Part shown: in pieces, positions 1 to 8,142 of the stretch | How the letters are laid out: each line of letters opens with the position of its first letter | How positions within the stretch are numbered: the stretch's first letter is position 1 | From: JAWAFD01 sp964467175 | GTDB taxonomy: Archaea > Micrarchaeota > Micrarchaeia > Anstonellales > J096 | Length of the DNA: 38,973 bases | Assembly (NCBI GenBank): GCA_964467175.1 | Contig: CAYXNY010000020.1 | Span: 1-38,973 of the forward strand | Reading direction: 5' to 3' | The notes under the pieces: generated by a model | The model's database searches: none | The model's input: only the letters and a program-made list of their open reading frames with translations | Told to the model about the DNA's origin: nothing | Translations under genes and position numbers: made by a program

Positions 1-3000
1 AAATCTTTCAAAAAGGCAGACATTAAGCTCCTGCCGGGCATAAACGTGCTCGCAGGTCCGAACGGAAGCGGAAAGAGCAATATATGCGATGGGATAAGGT
101 TCGCCCTTGGGGAGAAAAGTTTGAAGGGGTTGCGGGCGAGAAAGGTGAGCGACCTCATAAACCACAGCTCAAAGGTTGCGGGCGTGACGCTCAATTTTGA
201 TGGAAAAAAAGCGGAAATAAAGAGGATGATACGGGCCGACGGAAAGATAAAGTATGCGCTCAACGGAAAAAAAGTGCGCCTGCATGCGATAAGAGAATAT
301 CTGCGGGCGTATAACCTGGACCATTCAGGAAGGATAATCATCGCGCAGGGGGAGGTGGAGAGAATCTCCTCTCTTGGCGGAAAGGCAAGGAGGGAGTACA
401 TAGACGAGATTGCTGGGATAGGCGATTACGAAAGAAAGAAAGCAGAGGCGCTGAAAGAGCTTGAAATTGTGGAGCAGAGGATAAGGGAAGCGAATTTAAT
501 ACTCGGAGAAAAAATAAATTACTTAAAAGAGCTTGAAGGGGAAAAGGCGAGAGCAGAGGCGTACAAGAAAAACAAGGAACTGGCGGTGAACGCAAGGGGA
601 ACGCTTGTTCTGATGGAAATAGAAAAGGCGGCAAAGGATATTGAGAGGCAGAAAAGCAAAAAACTTGCGCTTGAACAGCAAAGGAATCAAATTGAAGAAA
701 CCATAGCAAGGGTTGAAGAGGAAATAAAAAAAATCTACGGCGAAAAAGAACTTCTCGCGAGGGAGCTTTCTGCAAAAAAGGAGAGAGAGCTTGCGTTTGA
801 AAAAATAGAGGCGCTTAAGAGGGAAATCGCAGTCCTGGAGGAGAAAATTTCATCTTCGAAAAAAAATGTCGCGAGAAGCGCAGAAGAAATAAAGGAAACC
901 GCAAACGAGCTGAAAAAGAGGGAGGAGAGGAAAAAGGCGCTACAAAATGAAATCAGGCAGTGCAGTGCAGAGCTTCAGAAAATCGGCAAAGTTGCCGGTG
1001 TTGATGAAACAAAAGCGTATGTTCTTGAAAAAGAAGTGCGAGAAATTGAAAGGGAGATCGCGAATATAAAGGAAGAGATTGCAAAAAAAGAAGCCCAGCT
1101 TGAAGGAAGGAAAACGATTCTTAAGGAAAAAAGCATGCTCTTGAAAGAGCTTAGCGGAAAGAAGGTTGCGGATAAGGATGAGCTTGCGGGCATTGATGCC
1201 GAGCTTGCGAAAATAGAGGAGGATGTGCGGAACACTTTTGTTGAGGAGAAGAGAATAAATGAGCAGATCGCCGAGCTTGACAGGAAAATGCTTAAGGCGA
1301 GGGAAACCCTTGCAGTAAAGAGGGCCGGGGGTCCGCAGAGGGCAAATCCGGCGCTACTTTTTATTGATGAGCTGAAAAAATCGCATGCGGTTAAGGGGAT
1401 ATACGGAAAGGTGCTGGACCTGATTTCTTTTGATGGAAAAATAGCGAGCGCGGTTGAGGCCGCGGGGGGCGGAAGGCTTCTCTACGTTGTTGTTGAGGAC
1501 ATGGATGTTGCAAAGAAGGTCATAGAAAAACTGAAGGCGGCGAATGCCGGGAGGGCTACCTTTATTCCGCTTAAAGAGATAAAAGTGAGCGAAACTAAGG
1601 AGAAGGATGCGATAATAAGCATGGTTGATTTTGACGAAAAGTACAGGAAGGCGGTCCAGTATGTTTTTGGCGACACGGTCCTTGCGAAGAATTTTGACGA
1701 GGCAAAAAAACTGGCCGGAAGGAAAAGAACCGTCACGCTGGAAGGAGAGCTTTTTGAAATCTCAGGGGTTGTCTCGGGCGGAAGGGAAAGGGGAATAGTC
1801 GCCGCAAAAGCGGTTGAGGAGCTCGAAAAGGAGCTGGGCGAAATAAAGAATGAGAGGGAAAACAGTTTGAAAATGCTCGTGGAATTAAGGGAGGAGCTTT
1901 CCAGGATAAGAGCGAGGAAATCCGCGCTGGAAGAACGGAAGAAAATGCTTTCGGAGAGCGGAGAGCACGTAGACGAGAAAAGAGTAAGGGCGATCGAGGG
2001 CGAAGTTGCGGAACTGCAGAAAGCGGTCCATGATGCGGAGGATGAAGTTCCCAAGCTTTATGAAAAAATGTACAAGCTTGAAACCGCCTTCGGTTCAAAA
2101 GAAAGGGAATTGGAATCATATAGACAGATGCTGAAAAAACAGCTTGAAAACGCGGAGCAGGAAAAGATAAACCTCGCATCAAAAAAATCTTCGCTTGAGG
2201 CAAGGATTTCCGGCAACGAAGAGGAGATTGGAAGAATTAACGCAGAAATAGCAGAGCTTGAAGAAAAAGCCAAAAGAATTGAGCGGGAGATGGAGAACGA
2301 GCAGAGCGCAATAAAATCCATGGAATCTGAGCTGAGGGAAAAGAAGGAGCATCTGCAGAAAAAGGAGGAGGATTTCAGGAAGCACGGAAAGAAGATAGAT
2401 GAAATAATGAAAAAATTCAGCGAGATGGAGCAAAGGATGCAGGACCTTGGCGCTGAGAACAATAAGGCGAGAAATGAAATTTCGAGGATTGAGAAGGATA
2501 TGGGAAAGATAGAAGTGTCCATGGCCTCGCTAGGAACAAGGCTTGAGGACCTGAATGCCGAAAAGATGAGAATGGGGGAATTTTCAAAAATAGAAGGGAC
2601 AAAGGAGGAGCTTGCATCTCTGGTGGAGCAGGCGGAAAACGAGCTGAAAACGCTCTCCGAATTCGGGGAGGTTAACCTTGCCGCCCCCCAGCAGTATGAG
2701 AAGCTGAATGCAGAGGTCGGCGAGGTGGCGGAAAAAATAGAAAAGCTCAAGGAGGAGAAGGAGGGCATAATCTCGGTAATAGGCGAAATAGACCTTAGAA
2801 AAAAGGAGGCTTTTTTTGAATCCTACAACAAGGTAAATGAGAACTTCAAGATGCTTTTCTCAAAACTCGATATAGGAAAAGGCCATCTCTATATGGATAA
2901 ACCCGATGACCCGTTCAACAGCGGGCTGTACATAAAAATAGTAGTCAATGACAGGGAGCTCTCGCTGAATGCGCTTTCCGGAGGGGAGAAGGCGCTCGTT

Positions 3001-3252
3001 TCGCTGATGTTCATATTTGCCATGCAGTTCGTGAAGCCCACGCCGTTCTACATTCTTGATGAAGTGGACGCGCCACTCGATAAAGTAAACAGCCAGAGGC
3101 TCGTGGAGCTTCTCAGCTCGCTGAGAGATGTGCAGTTCATTCTTGTAAGCCACAACGACATTGTAATCTCAAACGCGAATGCTGTCGTCGGCGTTTCAAG
3201 GGTCGGGGGAGAATCGAAGCTTGTCGAACTGAAACTGAAAGGGGCTGGCTGA
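1..3252 (+). CDS. smc: Chromosome segregation protein SMC (5' truncated by window edge)
   Basis: SMC ATPase that organises and helps segregate the chromosome. The reading frame is open from base 1 (it reads KSFKKADIKLLPG just before the P-loop), so only the first few residues are missing; the GTG at 46 is internal. The P-loop GPNGSGKSN lies about 19 residues in. Two long charged coiled coils flank a hinge domain near residues 455-600. The C-terminal head has the signature motif LSGGEKALVSLMF and Walker B FYILDEVDAPLD. About 1083 residues are visible, a normal SMC length. The gene ends 2 nt before the NMN adenylyltransferase start, so the two are probably cotranscribed. No ScpA or ScpB partner gene is seen downstream. 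Confidence 0.97.
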   Translation, partial: KSFKKADIKLLPGINVLAGPNGSGKSNICDGIRFALGEKSLKGLRARKVSDLINHSSKVAGVTLNFDGKKAEIKRMIRADGKIKYALNGKKVRLHAIREYLRAYNLDHSGRIIIAQGEVERISSLGGKARREYIDEIAGIGDYERKKAEALKELEIVEQRIREANLILGEKINYLKELEGEKARAEAYKKNKELAVNARGTLVLMEIEKAAKDIERQKSKKLALEQQRNQIEETIARVEEEIKKIYGEKELLARELSAKKERELAFEKIEALKREIAVLEEKISSSKKNVARSAEEIKETANELKKREERKKALQNEIRQCSAELQKIGKVAGVDETKAYVLEKEVREIEREIANIKEEIAKKEAQLEGRKTILKEKSMLLKELSGKKVADKDELAGIDAELAKIEEDVRNTFVEEKRINEQIAELDRKMLKARETLAVKRAGGPQRANPALLFIDELKKSHAVKGIYGKVLDLISFDGKIASAVEAAGGGRLLYVVVEDMDVAKKVIEKLKAANAGRATFIPLKEIKVSETKEKDAIISMVDFDEKYRKAVQYVFGDTVLAKNFDEAKKLAGRKRTVTLEGELFEISGVVSGGRERGIVAAKAVEELEKELGEIKNERENSLKMLVELREELSRIRARKSALEERKKMLSESGEHVDEKRVRAIEGEVAELQKAVHDAEDEVPKLYEKMYKLETAFGSKERELESYRQMLKKQLENAEQEKINLASKKSSLEARISGNEEEIGRINAEIAELEEKAKRIEREMENEQSAIKSMESELREKKEHLQKKEEDFRKHGKKIDEIMKKFSEMEQRMQDLGAENNKARNEISRIEKDMGKIEVSMASLGTRLEDLNAEKMRMGEFSKIEGTKEELASLVEQAENELKTLSEFGEVNLAAPQQYEKLNAEVGEVAEKIEKLKEEKEGIISVIGEIDLRKKEAFFESYNKVNENFKMLFSKLDIGKGHLYMDKPDDPFNSGLYIKIVVNDRELSLNALSGGEKALVSLMFIFAMQFVKPTPFYILDEVDAPLDKVNSQRLVELLSSLRDVQFILVSHNDIVISNANAVVGVSRVGGESKLVELKLKGAG

Positions 3253-3254
3253 GC

Positions 3255-3752
3255 ATGAAAGCGGTTTTTATAGGAAGGTTCCAGCCATTCCACAACGGGC
3301 ATCTTTATGCGCTTAAAAAAATAGCAAAAAATTACGATGAAATTTTTATAGTAATAGGAAGCGCGGACAAAGGTTTTGAGAAAGAAAACCCCTTTACAGC
3401 AGAAGAAAGAAAGGAAATGCTCAAATCTGTGCTGGCTGGGCTGAAAATAAAAGCGAAAATAATCCCGGTAGATGATGTTGAGAACGATGAGCTCTGGCTT
3501 GCGGGCATTTTGGATAAAATTAGAAAAATAGATGCTGTTTTTTCAAACAACAGTTGGGTTAGGCGGATCTTTGAACATGCAGGATACCGCGTGGAAAGTA
3601 CCGGGCGGTACAAAAGGGGCGTTTATGAGGGAAAGCAGATAAGACGGCTGATGAGCGAAGGGAAAAAATGGGAGAGGTGTGTTCCGGCCGAAGTTGTGCG
3701 TTATATAGAGAAAATAAATGGAGCAGAACGAATAAATAAGCTATTCAAGTGA
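3255..3752 (+). CDS. nadM: Nicotinamide-nucleotide adenylyltransferase, archaeal NadM type
   Basis: Makes NAD from NMN and ATP. The protein has 165 residues, the usual archaeal size. The nucleotidyltransferase motif GRFQPFHNGH is at residues 7-16. The C-terminal part reads KQIRRLMSEGKKWERCVPAEV, in the position of the second nucleotide-binding motif (normally close to ISSTxxR or SGTEIRRRM), here a variant. The ATG follows the SMC stop by 2 nt, pointing to translation from the same mRNA. The 3' end overlaps the convergent gene at 3741 by 12 bp. Confidence 0.93.
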   Translation: MKAVFIGRFQPFHNGHLYALKKIAKNYDEIFIVIGSADKGFEKENPFTAEERKEMLKSVLAGLKIKAKIIPVDDVENDELWLAGILDKIRKIDAVFSNNSWVRRIFEHAGYRVESTGRYKRGVYEGKQIRRLMSEGKKWERCVPAEVVRYIEKINGAERINKLFK

Positions 3753-4772
3753 AATTATCGCGCTTCCGCTTACGGTTGCGTTCATCAAAACGCTGACCTC
3801 TCCCCCGATCTCAAGCGGGGTGGCGCTTTCATAGCCCACAACAATCTCATGGTATGTGAAGTTCTCGGGAGAAACCCTGGCGCTGTAGAGCCAGTATTCC
3901 TTCACGCTGAAGGAGATATCTCCGAGCGTTTCATTCGTCACAACGATTATCTGAGAATCCGGAAAGGCGAGGTCTCCATATGAAGAATAGTCCTGCAAAA
4001 CAGCGCTTTTGTTTGTGAAGTCTGGCTTCACTATTATCGCGCCCTCGCCTATCGCAACAACATACTCCTTTTTTTCCGCAATCGGGGCCGTGGAACTTAT
4101 TACAACATAGTTGTTCGTGTTGTACTTCACGCTCCCGCCCTCAACACCCAAGTCAGAAGCCTTGAGGGTTCTGTTCTCCCACGGAAGGATAATATCATAT
4201 CTTTTTCCTACCGCCTCTTCAACAGTTCCCTTGAAAAGAACATTCTTTTTTTCCGCGACCGGTTTAAGCTCGAATATTTTTGTAACCTTTCCGTTTTCTA
4301 CCCCGGCCCTTACGAGCATGGTGGCCCGCTGCTTTTCATCCACGAACGGCTCCATCATAAGCGTCACACCGCCTTGCACATGCGCGGTTTTGCCCCCAAG
4401 GTTGACCTCGCCGGGGAAGTACAGCTGAGCTTTTGTGTACGCGCTTATCCCCCTTTCTTTCAGAAGCCGATACACTGGGAAAACATACTTTGATTCCGTT
4501 ACGGCTATTACGGTACCTTCCCCTTCCTTTTCCACCCTTTCAACCCCGTCTATTGCAAGGAGTTCATTCCTCGCAGTTTGGTTGATATAATCCGAGGTGA
4601 TGAGGTATGGGTAGTATTTCAGTACCATCACTTCAACGGTTCCGGACGCTTCGTATGCTTCTACGGTTTTGTTCTCGGTTGTCTTTCCGACGACAACCAT
4701 GGCCACGGTTTCGAGCATAAAAAATAGCGCAACAGCAACAACGATAATCTTTAATAATGTTTTCTGCTCCAT
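3741..4772 (-). CDS. Hypothetical membrane-anchored extracellular protein
   Basis: I do not recognise a family. The 343-residue protein starts MEQKTLLKIIVVAVALFFML, a single N-terminal membrane helix (about residues 8-29) that probably acts as an uncleaved anchor. The rest is soluble, rich in beta-prone Val, Thr and Tyr, and has several N-x-S/T sites, as expected for an outward-facing archaeal surface protein. There are no cysteines or catalytic motifs that I can see. The ATG sits about 26 nt from an A/T box shared with the divergent FKBP gene, so the mRNA may be leaderless. The stop codon lies inside the end of nadM. Confidence 0.75.
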   Translation of the reverse strand: MEQKTLLKIIVVAVALFFMLETVAMVVVGKTTENKTVEAYEASGTVEVMVLKYYPYLITSDYINQTARNELLAIDGVERVEKEGEGTVIAVTESKYVFPVYRLLKERGISAYTKAQLYFPGEVNLGGKTAHVQGGVTLMMEPFVDEKQRATMLVRAGVENGKVTKIFELKPVAEKKNVLFKGTVEEAVGKRYDIILPWENRTLKASDLGVEGGSVKYNTNNYVVISSTAPIAEKKEYVVAIGEGAIIVKPDFTNKSAVLQDYSSYGDLAFPDSQIIVVTNETLGDISFSVKEYWLYSARVSPENFTYHEIVVGYESATPLEIGGEVSVLMNATVSGSAIISLE

Positions 4773-4791
4773 ATTTCCACTTTTATAAAGC

Positions 4792-4806
4792 TTAAAAATT
4801 TAAAAA
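4792..4806. promoter_or_regulatory. Shared divergent TATA region
   Basis: A run of TTAAAAATTTAAAAA lies between the minus-strand ATG at 4772 and the plus-strand ATG at 4831. A TATA-like hexamer reads well on both strands, about 26 nt from the minus-strand start and 28 nt from the plus-strand start. This is the spacing expected if both transcripts begin at or near their start codons. Inference from spacing only. Confidence 0.5.
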
Positions 4807-4830
4807 GGCAGCGGTGGCGCATCTGGGCTG

Positions 4831-5469
4831 ATGAAAATGGTAAAAGAAAGCGACTTTGTGCTGATAGAACTCGAAGGTATGGACGAGAAAGGAAATGTTT
4901 TCGATTCCACAAAAGGGGAGATTGCAAAAAAGCTCCGCGGAAGGGAGAAGCCCCTACTCATTGTTTTCGGAAAAGCGGTCATGATTGCCGGCCTGAAAAA
5001 ACTCATTGAGGAAACGAAGGAAGGGGAGGAGAACGAGGCGGTGCTAGAGCCCGATGAGGCGTTCGGAAAGAGGAGAAAAGACCTTGTCAAGGTAATGCCT
5101 CTAAGGGATTTTGCGGTGTTTAAGGTGGATGCAAAACCCGGCACAAAGGTCCATATAGATACGAACGCGGGCAGAATCTACGGAACCGTCAAGAGCCGCG
5201 CAGGCGGGAGGGTGATGGTGGATTTCAACCATCCACTCGCCGGGAAAAAGGTCCGCTATAAAGTGAAAGTACTGAAGATCGCAAGCAAGCCGGAAGAAAA
5301 ACTCGACCTTCTTCTTAAGGATCTTGGGATAAAGGCCGAGGTTGAGATTGAAGGAAAAAAGGCGAGGGTTGGGGTAGAAAGCAAGGATTTTGAAAACAAA
5401 AAAGCGCTTATCCTCCTAAATGCAAAACAGCTCATCCCTCAACTTGAGGTCGAAGTGGTGAAAAAATAA
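4831..5469 (+). CDS. FKBP-type peptidyl-prolyl cis-trans isomerase, SlyD-like long archaeal form
   Basis: Prolyl isomerase and chaperone of the archaeal FKBP class. The FKBP core is split by an insert-in-flap domain: the first half carries DFVLIELEGMDEKGNVFDST and the second half is the DEAFGKRRKDLVKVMPL / FNHPLAGKKVRYKVKVLKI pattern typical of SlyD-like proteins. A C-terminal extension of about 60 residues (from residue 150) is also seen in other archaeal long FKBPs. An internal ATG lies at 4837; the 4831 start is preferred because it is 28 nt after the TATA region. The stop codon overlaps the next ATG by 1 nt, so the two genes form an operon. Confidence 0.9.
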   Translation: MKMVKESDFVLIELEGMDEKGNVFDSTKGEIAKKLRGREKPLLIVFGKAVMIAGLKKLIEETKEGEENEAVLEPDEAFGKRRKDLVKVMPLRDFAVFKVDAKPGTKVHIDTNAGRIYGTVKSRAGGRVMVDFNHPLAGKKVRYKVKVLKIASKPEEKLDLLLKDLGIKAEVEIEGKKARVGVESKDFENKKALILLNAKQLIPQLEVEVVKK

Positions 5470-6188
5470 TGGAACTCCCCGCCTCCTATACAAAAAATCT
5501 TGAATATCTAATAGAAAAAGACAGGGAATGGCTTGAAAATACAAAAAAACTTTCTTCCGAAATAGAAACGCTCAGCACAGCATGCTGGGGAGGGCTTTTT
5601 TCAAGATCCGATGTTTTCCTTTTTGAGGTGAAGATGCCTTTCGCAAGACCGCTTGAATATTTCCAGCCAGTCCATGTTGATGGAAAAAGGCTTAGTCCGA
5701 GATTTTCCCACGGTTCCACGACCGCGCTCTATTTTTCAAATGGTAGTCTTCACCTCCTTTCAAAATATGTTGCTTCTAAGGAAGGCCTGAATTTTTTCAG
5801 CCACTACCTCCATTTCAGGCTTGAAAACCCCTCCATCCAGATTTCTGAGAAATCAATATGGGTTTCGTTTTCCGGAGCGCTCAAACTTGAGAACCTTTTG
5901 CTTGGAGGGGCGGAGGAAAAAAAGGTTGCCTTCACTTTTTCCCACGAGAACATAGAGAACAGAATTGTGAGAAAGGAAGACGCGCTCACTTCAAAGAAAA
6001 TGGAGGAGGTGTACGGAAGGCATGGGGAAACGTTCGTTTCCGCGAACATAGAAGGGTTTACCGTGAGCGTGAGGCATTTCACCCCCCACCCGTTCGCCCT
6101 CCAGGCATGCAAGGAATTCGGCTACGGCTCATATGTGGACATGGAAAACGATGTAGTAAATCTATTCAGAAAATTCAAGGGAAGTTAA
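5469..6188 (+). CDS. Hypothetical protein, translationally coupled to FKBP gene
   Basis: I do not recognise this 239-residue protein. It has no signal peptide or membrane helix. It begins with a charged helical stretch (about residues 10-35), then a mixed alpha/beta region with aromatic-rich segments. The stop of the FKBP gene and this ATG overlap (TAATG), which strongly supports coexpression. The coding signal is good: there is one long frame with codon use like its neighbours. It may be a client or cofactor of the isomerase, but the sequence gives no direct evidence of function. Confidence 0.75.
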   Translation: MELPASYTKNLEYLIEKDREWLENTKKLSSEIETLSTACWGGLFSRSDVFLFEVKMPFARPLEYFQPVHVDGKRLSPRFSHGSTTALYFSNGSLHLLSKYVASKEGLNFFSHYLHFRLENPSIQISEKSIWVSFSGALKLENLLLGGAEEKKVAFTFSHENIENRIVRKEDALTSKKMEEVYGRHGETFVSANIEGFTVSVRHFTPHPFALQACKEFGYGSYVDMENDVVNLFRKFKGS

Positions 6189-6200
6189 AATGCAACAGAA

Positions 6201-7022
6201 CTAAAGAAAAAATTTGTATCCTATGAGCTTATATATAAGCTCTGCGCCTATGAACTGCGTTGTCCTATTCTCCTCCGGAACTGCTTCTACAAAATCAAAC
6301 CCAACAATCTCCCTTGTTTTGGCAACCGCCCTCAAAAGCCCGACCCCCTTTTCCCAGCTTATTCCCCCCGGCTCTGGCGTTCCGACGCTCGGGAAAACGG
6401 AAGGGTCGAAACCATCGGCGTCTATGCTTATGTACACATTTTCGCCCAGCTTCGAAACAACATCATCAATTTCAAAGTCGTTTCCATAGAAAACTTTCAG
6501 GTTGTTCTTTTTTATGAAATGCGCCTCCTCTATGCTCATCGCCCTTGCCCCTACAAAAGTAATATCGTAACCCTTTTCCATCAATCTTCTTGCAACAGTC
6601 CCGTGGGATATTGAATCCCCATAAAGCTCGTTCCTAAGGTCGGGGTGCGCGTCTATGTAGAGTATCGAAAAATCCGGCCTCATGTTCTTCAGAAGGCCAT
6701 ATGTGATGGAGTGCTCGCCTCCTATTGCTGCAACGAATTTGCCCTTCAGTTTTGAATTGAGGAGCGAAATTTTGCCTGCCGCCATCTCCGGTTTAAGACC
6801 ATCAAGCTCAACAACCGGATGGGTTGCTATTTTGATTTCATAGCACACTTCCTTCCCCAGCTCAGCATCGTATTCCTCAACCACATGGCTCGCCTTTATT
6901 ATCTCCCGCGGAGCGTTCCGCGTTCCTTTCCTGAAACTCGCGGTATCTTCATATGCTATTGGAAGAACTACAACATCAGCTTCTTCTATTCTGTACTCGG
7001 GTTCAGGCACAAGAAAATTCAT
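6201..7022 (-). CDS. speB: Agmatinase / ureohydrolase family
   Basis: Mn-dependent ureohydrolase, most likely agmatine to putrescine plus urea. All metal motifs are present: GGEHSITYG, YIDAHPDLR and SIDADGFDPS. The family C-terminal pattern DFVEAVPE is also there. The frame is open to 7139, but I choose the ATG at 7022 (MNFLVPEPEY). The extra 39 residues would run up into the divergent prenyltransferase promoter and do not resemble the family, and a TATA box at 7043-7051 is centred 25 nt before this ATG. The resulting 273 residues is a normal agmatinase length. Arginase or formiminoglutamase activity cannot be excluded from sequence. Confidence 0.92.
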   Translation of the reverse strand: MNFLVPEPEYRIEEADVVVLPIAYEDTASFRKGTRNAPREIIKASHVVEEYDAELGKEVCYEIKIATHPVVELDGLKPEMAAGKISLLNSKLKGKFVAAIGGEHSITYGLLKNMRPDFSILYIDAHPDLRNELYGDSISHGTVARRLMEKGYDITFVGARAMSIEEAHFIKKNNLKVFYGNDFEIDDVVSKLGENVYISIDADGFDPSVFPSVGTPEPGGISWEKGVGLLRAVAKTREIVGFDFVEAVPEENRTTQFIGAELIYKLIGYKFFL

Positions 7023-7042
7023 GAGTTCAATTGAAGGTAAGG

Positions 7043-7051
7043 ATTTAAAAA
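7043..7051. promoter_or_regulatory. Shared TATA box for agmatinase and UbiA genes
   Basis: ATTTAAAAA lies between the two divergent ATGs at 7022 and 7074. Its centre is 25 nt from the first and 27 nt from the second. No ribosome binding site precedes either ATG, so both transcripts are probably leaderless and driven from one near-symmetric box. Confidence 0.55.
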
Positions 7052-7073
7052 CATTCCAATTACTATACGGAAC

Positions 7074-7955
7074 ATGCATCGTATTAAGGGGATTTTTGAA
7101 ATCCTTATCGAGTATTCCAAGCTCACAAGGTTTGACCATGCCATCATGCTTGCGTTTGCTGTTTTCATCGGAGAGTCCATAGTCCTCGGCTCCCCGCCGG
7201 CCCTTACCGATGTAATACTCATCAGTCTTCTCGTGCCCCTTTTCGCAGAGATGGGCGCGTTCTCCCTTAACGATTATTTTGATGTTGCGACGGACAAGGC
7301 AAACAAACGCTCCGACAGGCCTCTTGTGAGGAGAACGATAAGCGAAAATTCAGTAATAGTTTTTGCGTTCATCAGCTTCGCCCTCGCCCTCATATTATCT
7401 TCTTCGATAAACGAAAATGCGTTCTCCATAACGCTTGTTTTTGTTGTTCTTTCAATTATTTACAACATATGGCTAAAGGATGTGGCTCTCTTGGGGAATG
7501 CGACGGTTGCGGCTTCCATGGGCATTCCCTTCATATTCGCTTCCTATGTGGTCTCGACCGGTATAGAGCCGGTAGCATACATCCTTTTCCTGATGGCGTT
7601 CATTATAGGGATGGCAAGGGAGATAATAAAGGATGTGGAGGATATAGAAGGGGATAGGAAGGTAAGGAAATCAAAAACCCTTCCAATTCTCATAGGCAGA
7701 AAATATGCTGCCATGGTCGCGTCAGTTCTTCTCCTGCTGTTCATACCTGCTTCTGCTTATCCGTTCATATACTATTTCACCATTTCTTCCCTGAGCCTAA
7801 TTACCCTTCTCGCGTCCTACGCATGTATAATATACTTTGCCGTTACTTTCTGCAAGCATCCAACCCGGGAATATGCGCGCTTCACAAGGACAATCCTTCT
7901 GTACACGATGTTCATAGGACTATTCGCCCTTTTATTTGCTGCTCTTCGCGTATAA
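7074..7955 (+). CDS. UbiA-family prenyltransferase, probable digeranylgeranylglyceryl phosphate synthase
   Basis: Integral membrane prenyltransferase that in archaea adds the second geranylgeranyl chain to GGGP during ether lipid synthesis. The 293-residue protein has about eight or nine hydrophobic helices. The first Asp-rich motif NDYFDVATD (residues 66-74) is followed by the family pattern KANKRSDRPL; the second is KDVEDIEGDRK. The DGGGP synthase assignment is inferred from the archaeal setting and the motif details; another UbiA product is possible. No ribosome binding site is seen; it starts 27 nt after the shared TATA box. It ends 64 nt before tRNA-Pro. Confidence 0.88.
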   Translation: MHRIKGIFEILIEYSKLTRFDHAIMLAFAVFIGESIVLGSPPALTDVILISLLVPLFAEMGAFSLNDYFDVATDKANKRSDRPLVRRTISENSVIVFAFISFALALILSSSINENAFSITLVFVVLSIIYNIWLKDVALLGNATVAASMGIPFIFASYVVSTGIEPVAYILFLMAFIIGMAREIIKDVEDIEGDRKVRKSKTLPILIGRKYAAMVASVLLLLFIPASAYPFIYYFTISSLSLITLLASYACIIYFAVTFCKHPTREYARFTRTILLYTMFIGLFALLFAALRV

Positions 7956-7986
7956 CCCCTTTCGCCGTCCGCGCCGAAACAAAATG

Positions 7987-7995
7987 TTTTAAATG
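7987..7995 (+). promoter_or_regulatory. TATA box of tRNA-Pro
   Basis: TTTTAAATG is centred 28 nt before the first base of tRNA-Pro at 8019, with a purine-rich CGAAACAAAA just upstream that fits a BRE. Confidence 0.6.
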
Positions 7996-8018
7996 TCTTG
8001 CCGCTTAACTGAATATAA

Positions 8019-8141
8019 GGGGCCGTGAGGTAACCTGGTATCCTGCGGGCTTCGGGAGCCCGTTATCTGTGTTCAAAGAACCTTTCTTTGGGTTGCCAAG
8101 AAAGCTTCACCAAAGAAGGTTTGAAAATCACAGCGGCCCCA
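8019..8141 (+). tRNA. tRNA-Pro(CGG) with a 50-nt intron in the T-loop
   Basis: The acceptor GGGGCCG (8019-8025) pairs with CGGCCCC (8134-8140); the discriminator is A8141 and no CCA is encoded. The D-arm has AGG/TCC with GG at the expected place. The anticodon arm is CGGGC TTCGGGA GCCCG, with anticodon CGG at 8053-8055, which reads proline codon CCG. The T-stem CTGTG (8067-8071) pairs with CACAG (8129-8133). The T-loop is interrupted: after TTCAAA comes a 50-nt insert, then the final T. Removing 8078-8127 gives a regular TTCAAAT loop and a 73-nt tRNA. No intron lies at the usual 37/38 site. Confidence 0.93.
8078..8127 (+). other. Archaeal tRNA intron at position 59/60 of tRNA-Pro
   Basis: The fold is a strict bulge-helix-bulge. 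The T-stem closes the base; AAT (8126-8128) is the 3' bulge; TTCA (8072-8075) pairs with TGAA (8122-8125) as the 4-bp central helix; AAG (8076-8078) is the 5' bulge; AACC (8079-8082) pairs with GGTT (8118-8121) as the upper helix, which continues with CTTTGG/CCAAAG. Cutting after the second base of each bulge yields exactly a 7-nt T-loop. Confidence 0.88.
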
Positions 8142-8142
8142 T

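Noticed and set aside
338..3302. Several long minus-strand open frames opposite SMC
   Set aside because: They are Ser/Phe/Leu-rich mirror frames of the purine-rich coiled-coil coding strand and have no start signals.
7023..7139. Extended N-terminus of agmatinase (39 residues)
   Set aside because: It would overlap the divergent UbiA start and promoter, does not resemble the family, and a TATA box sits inside it.
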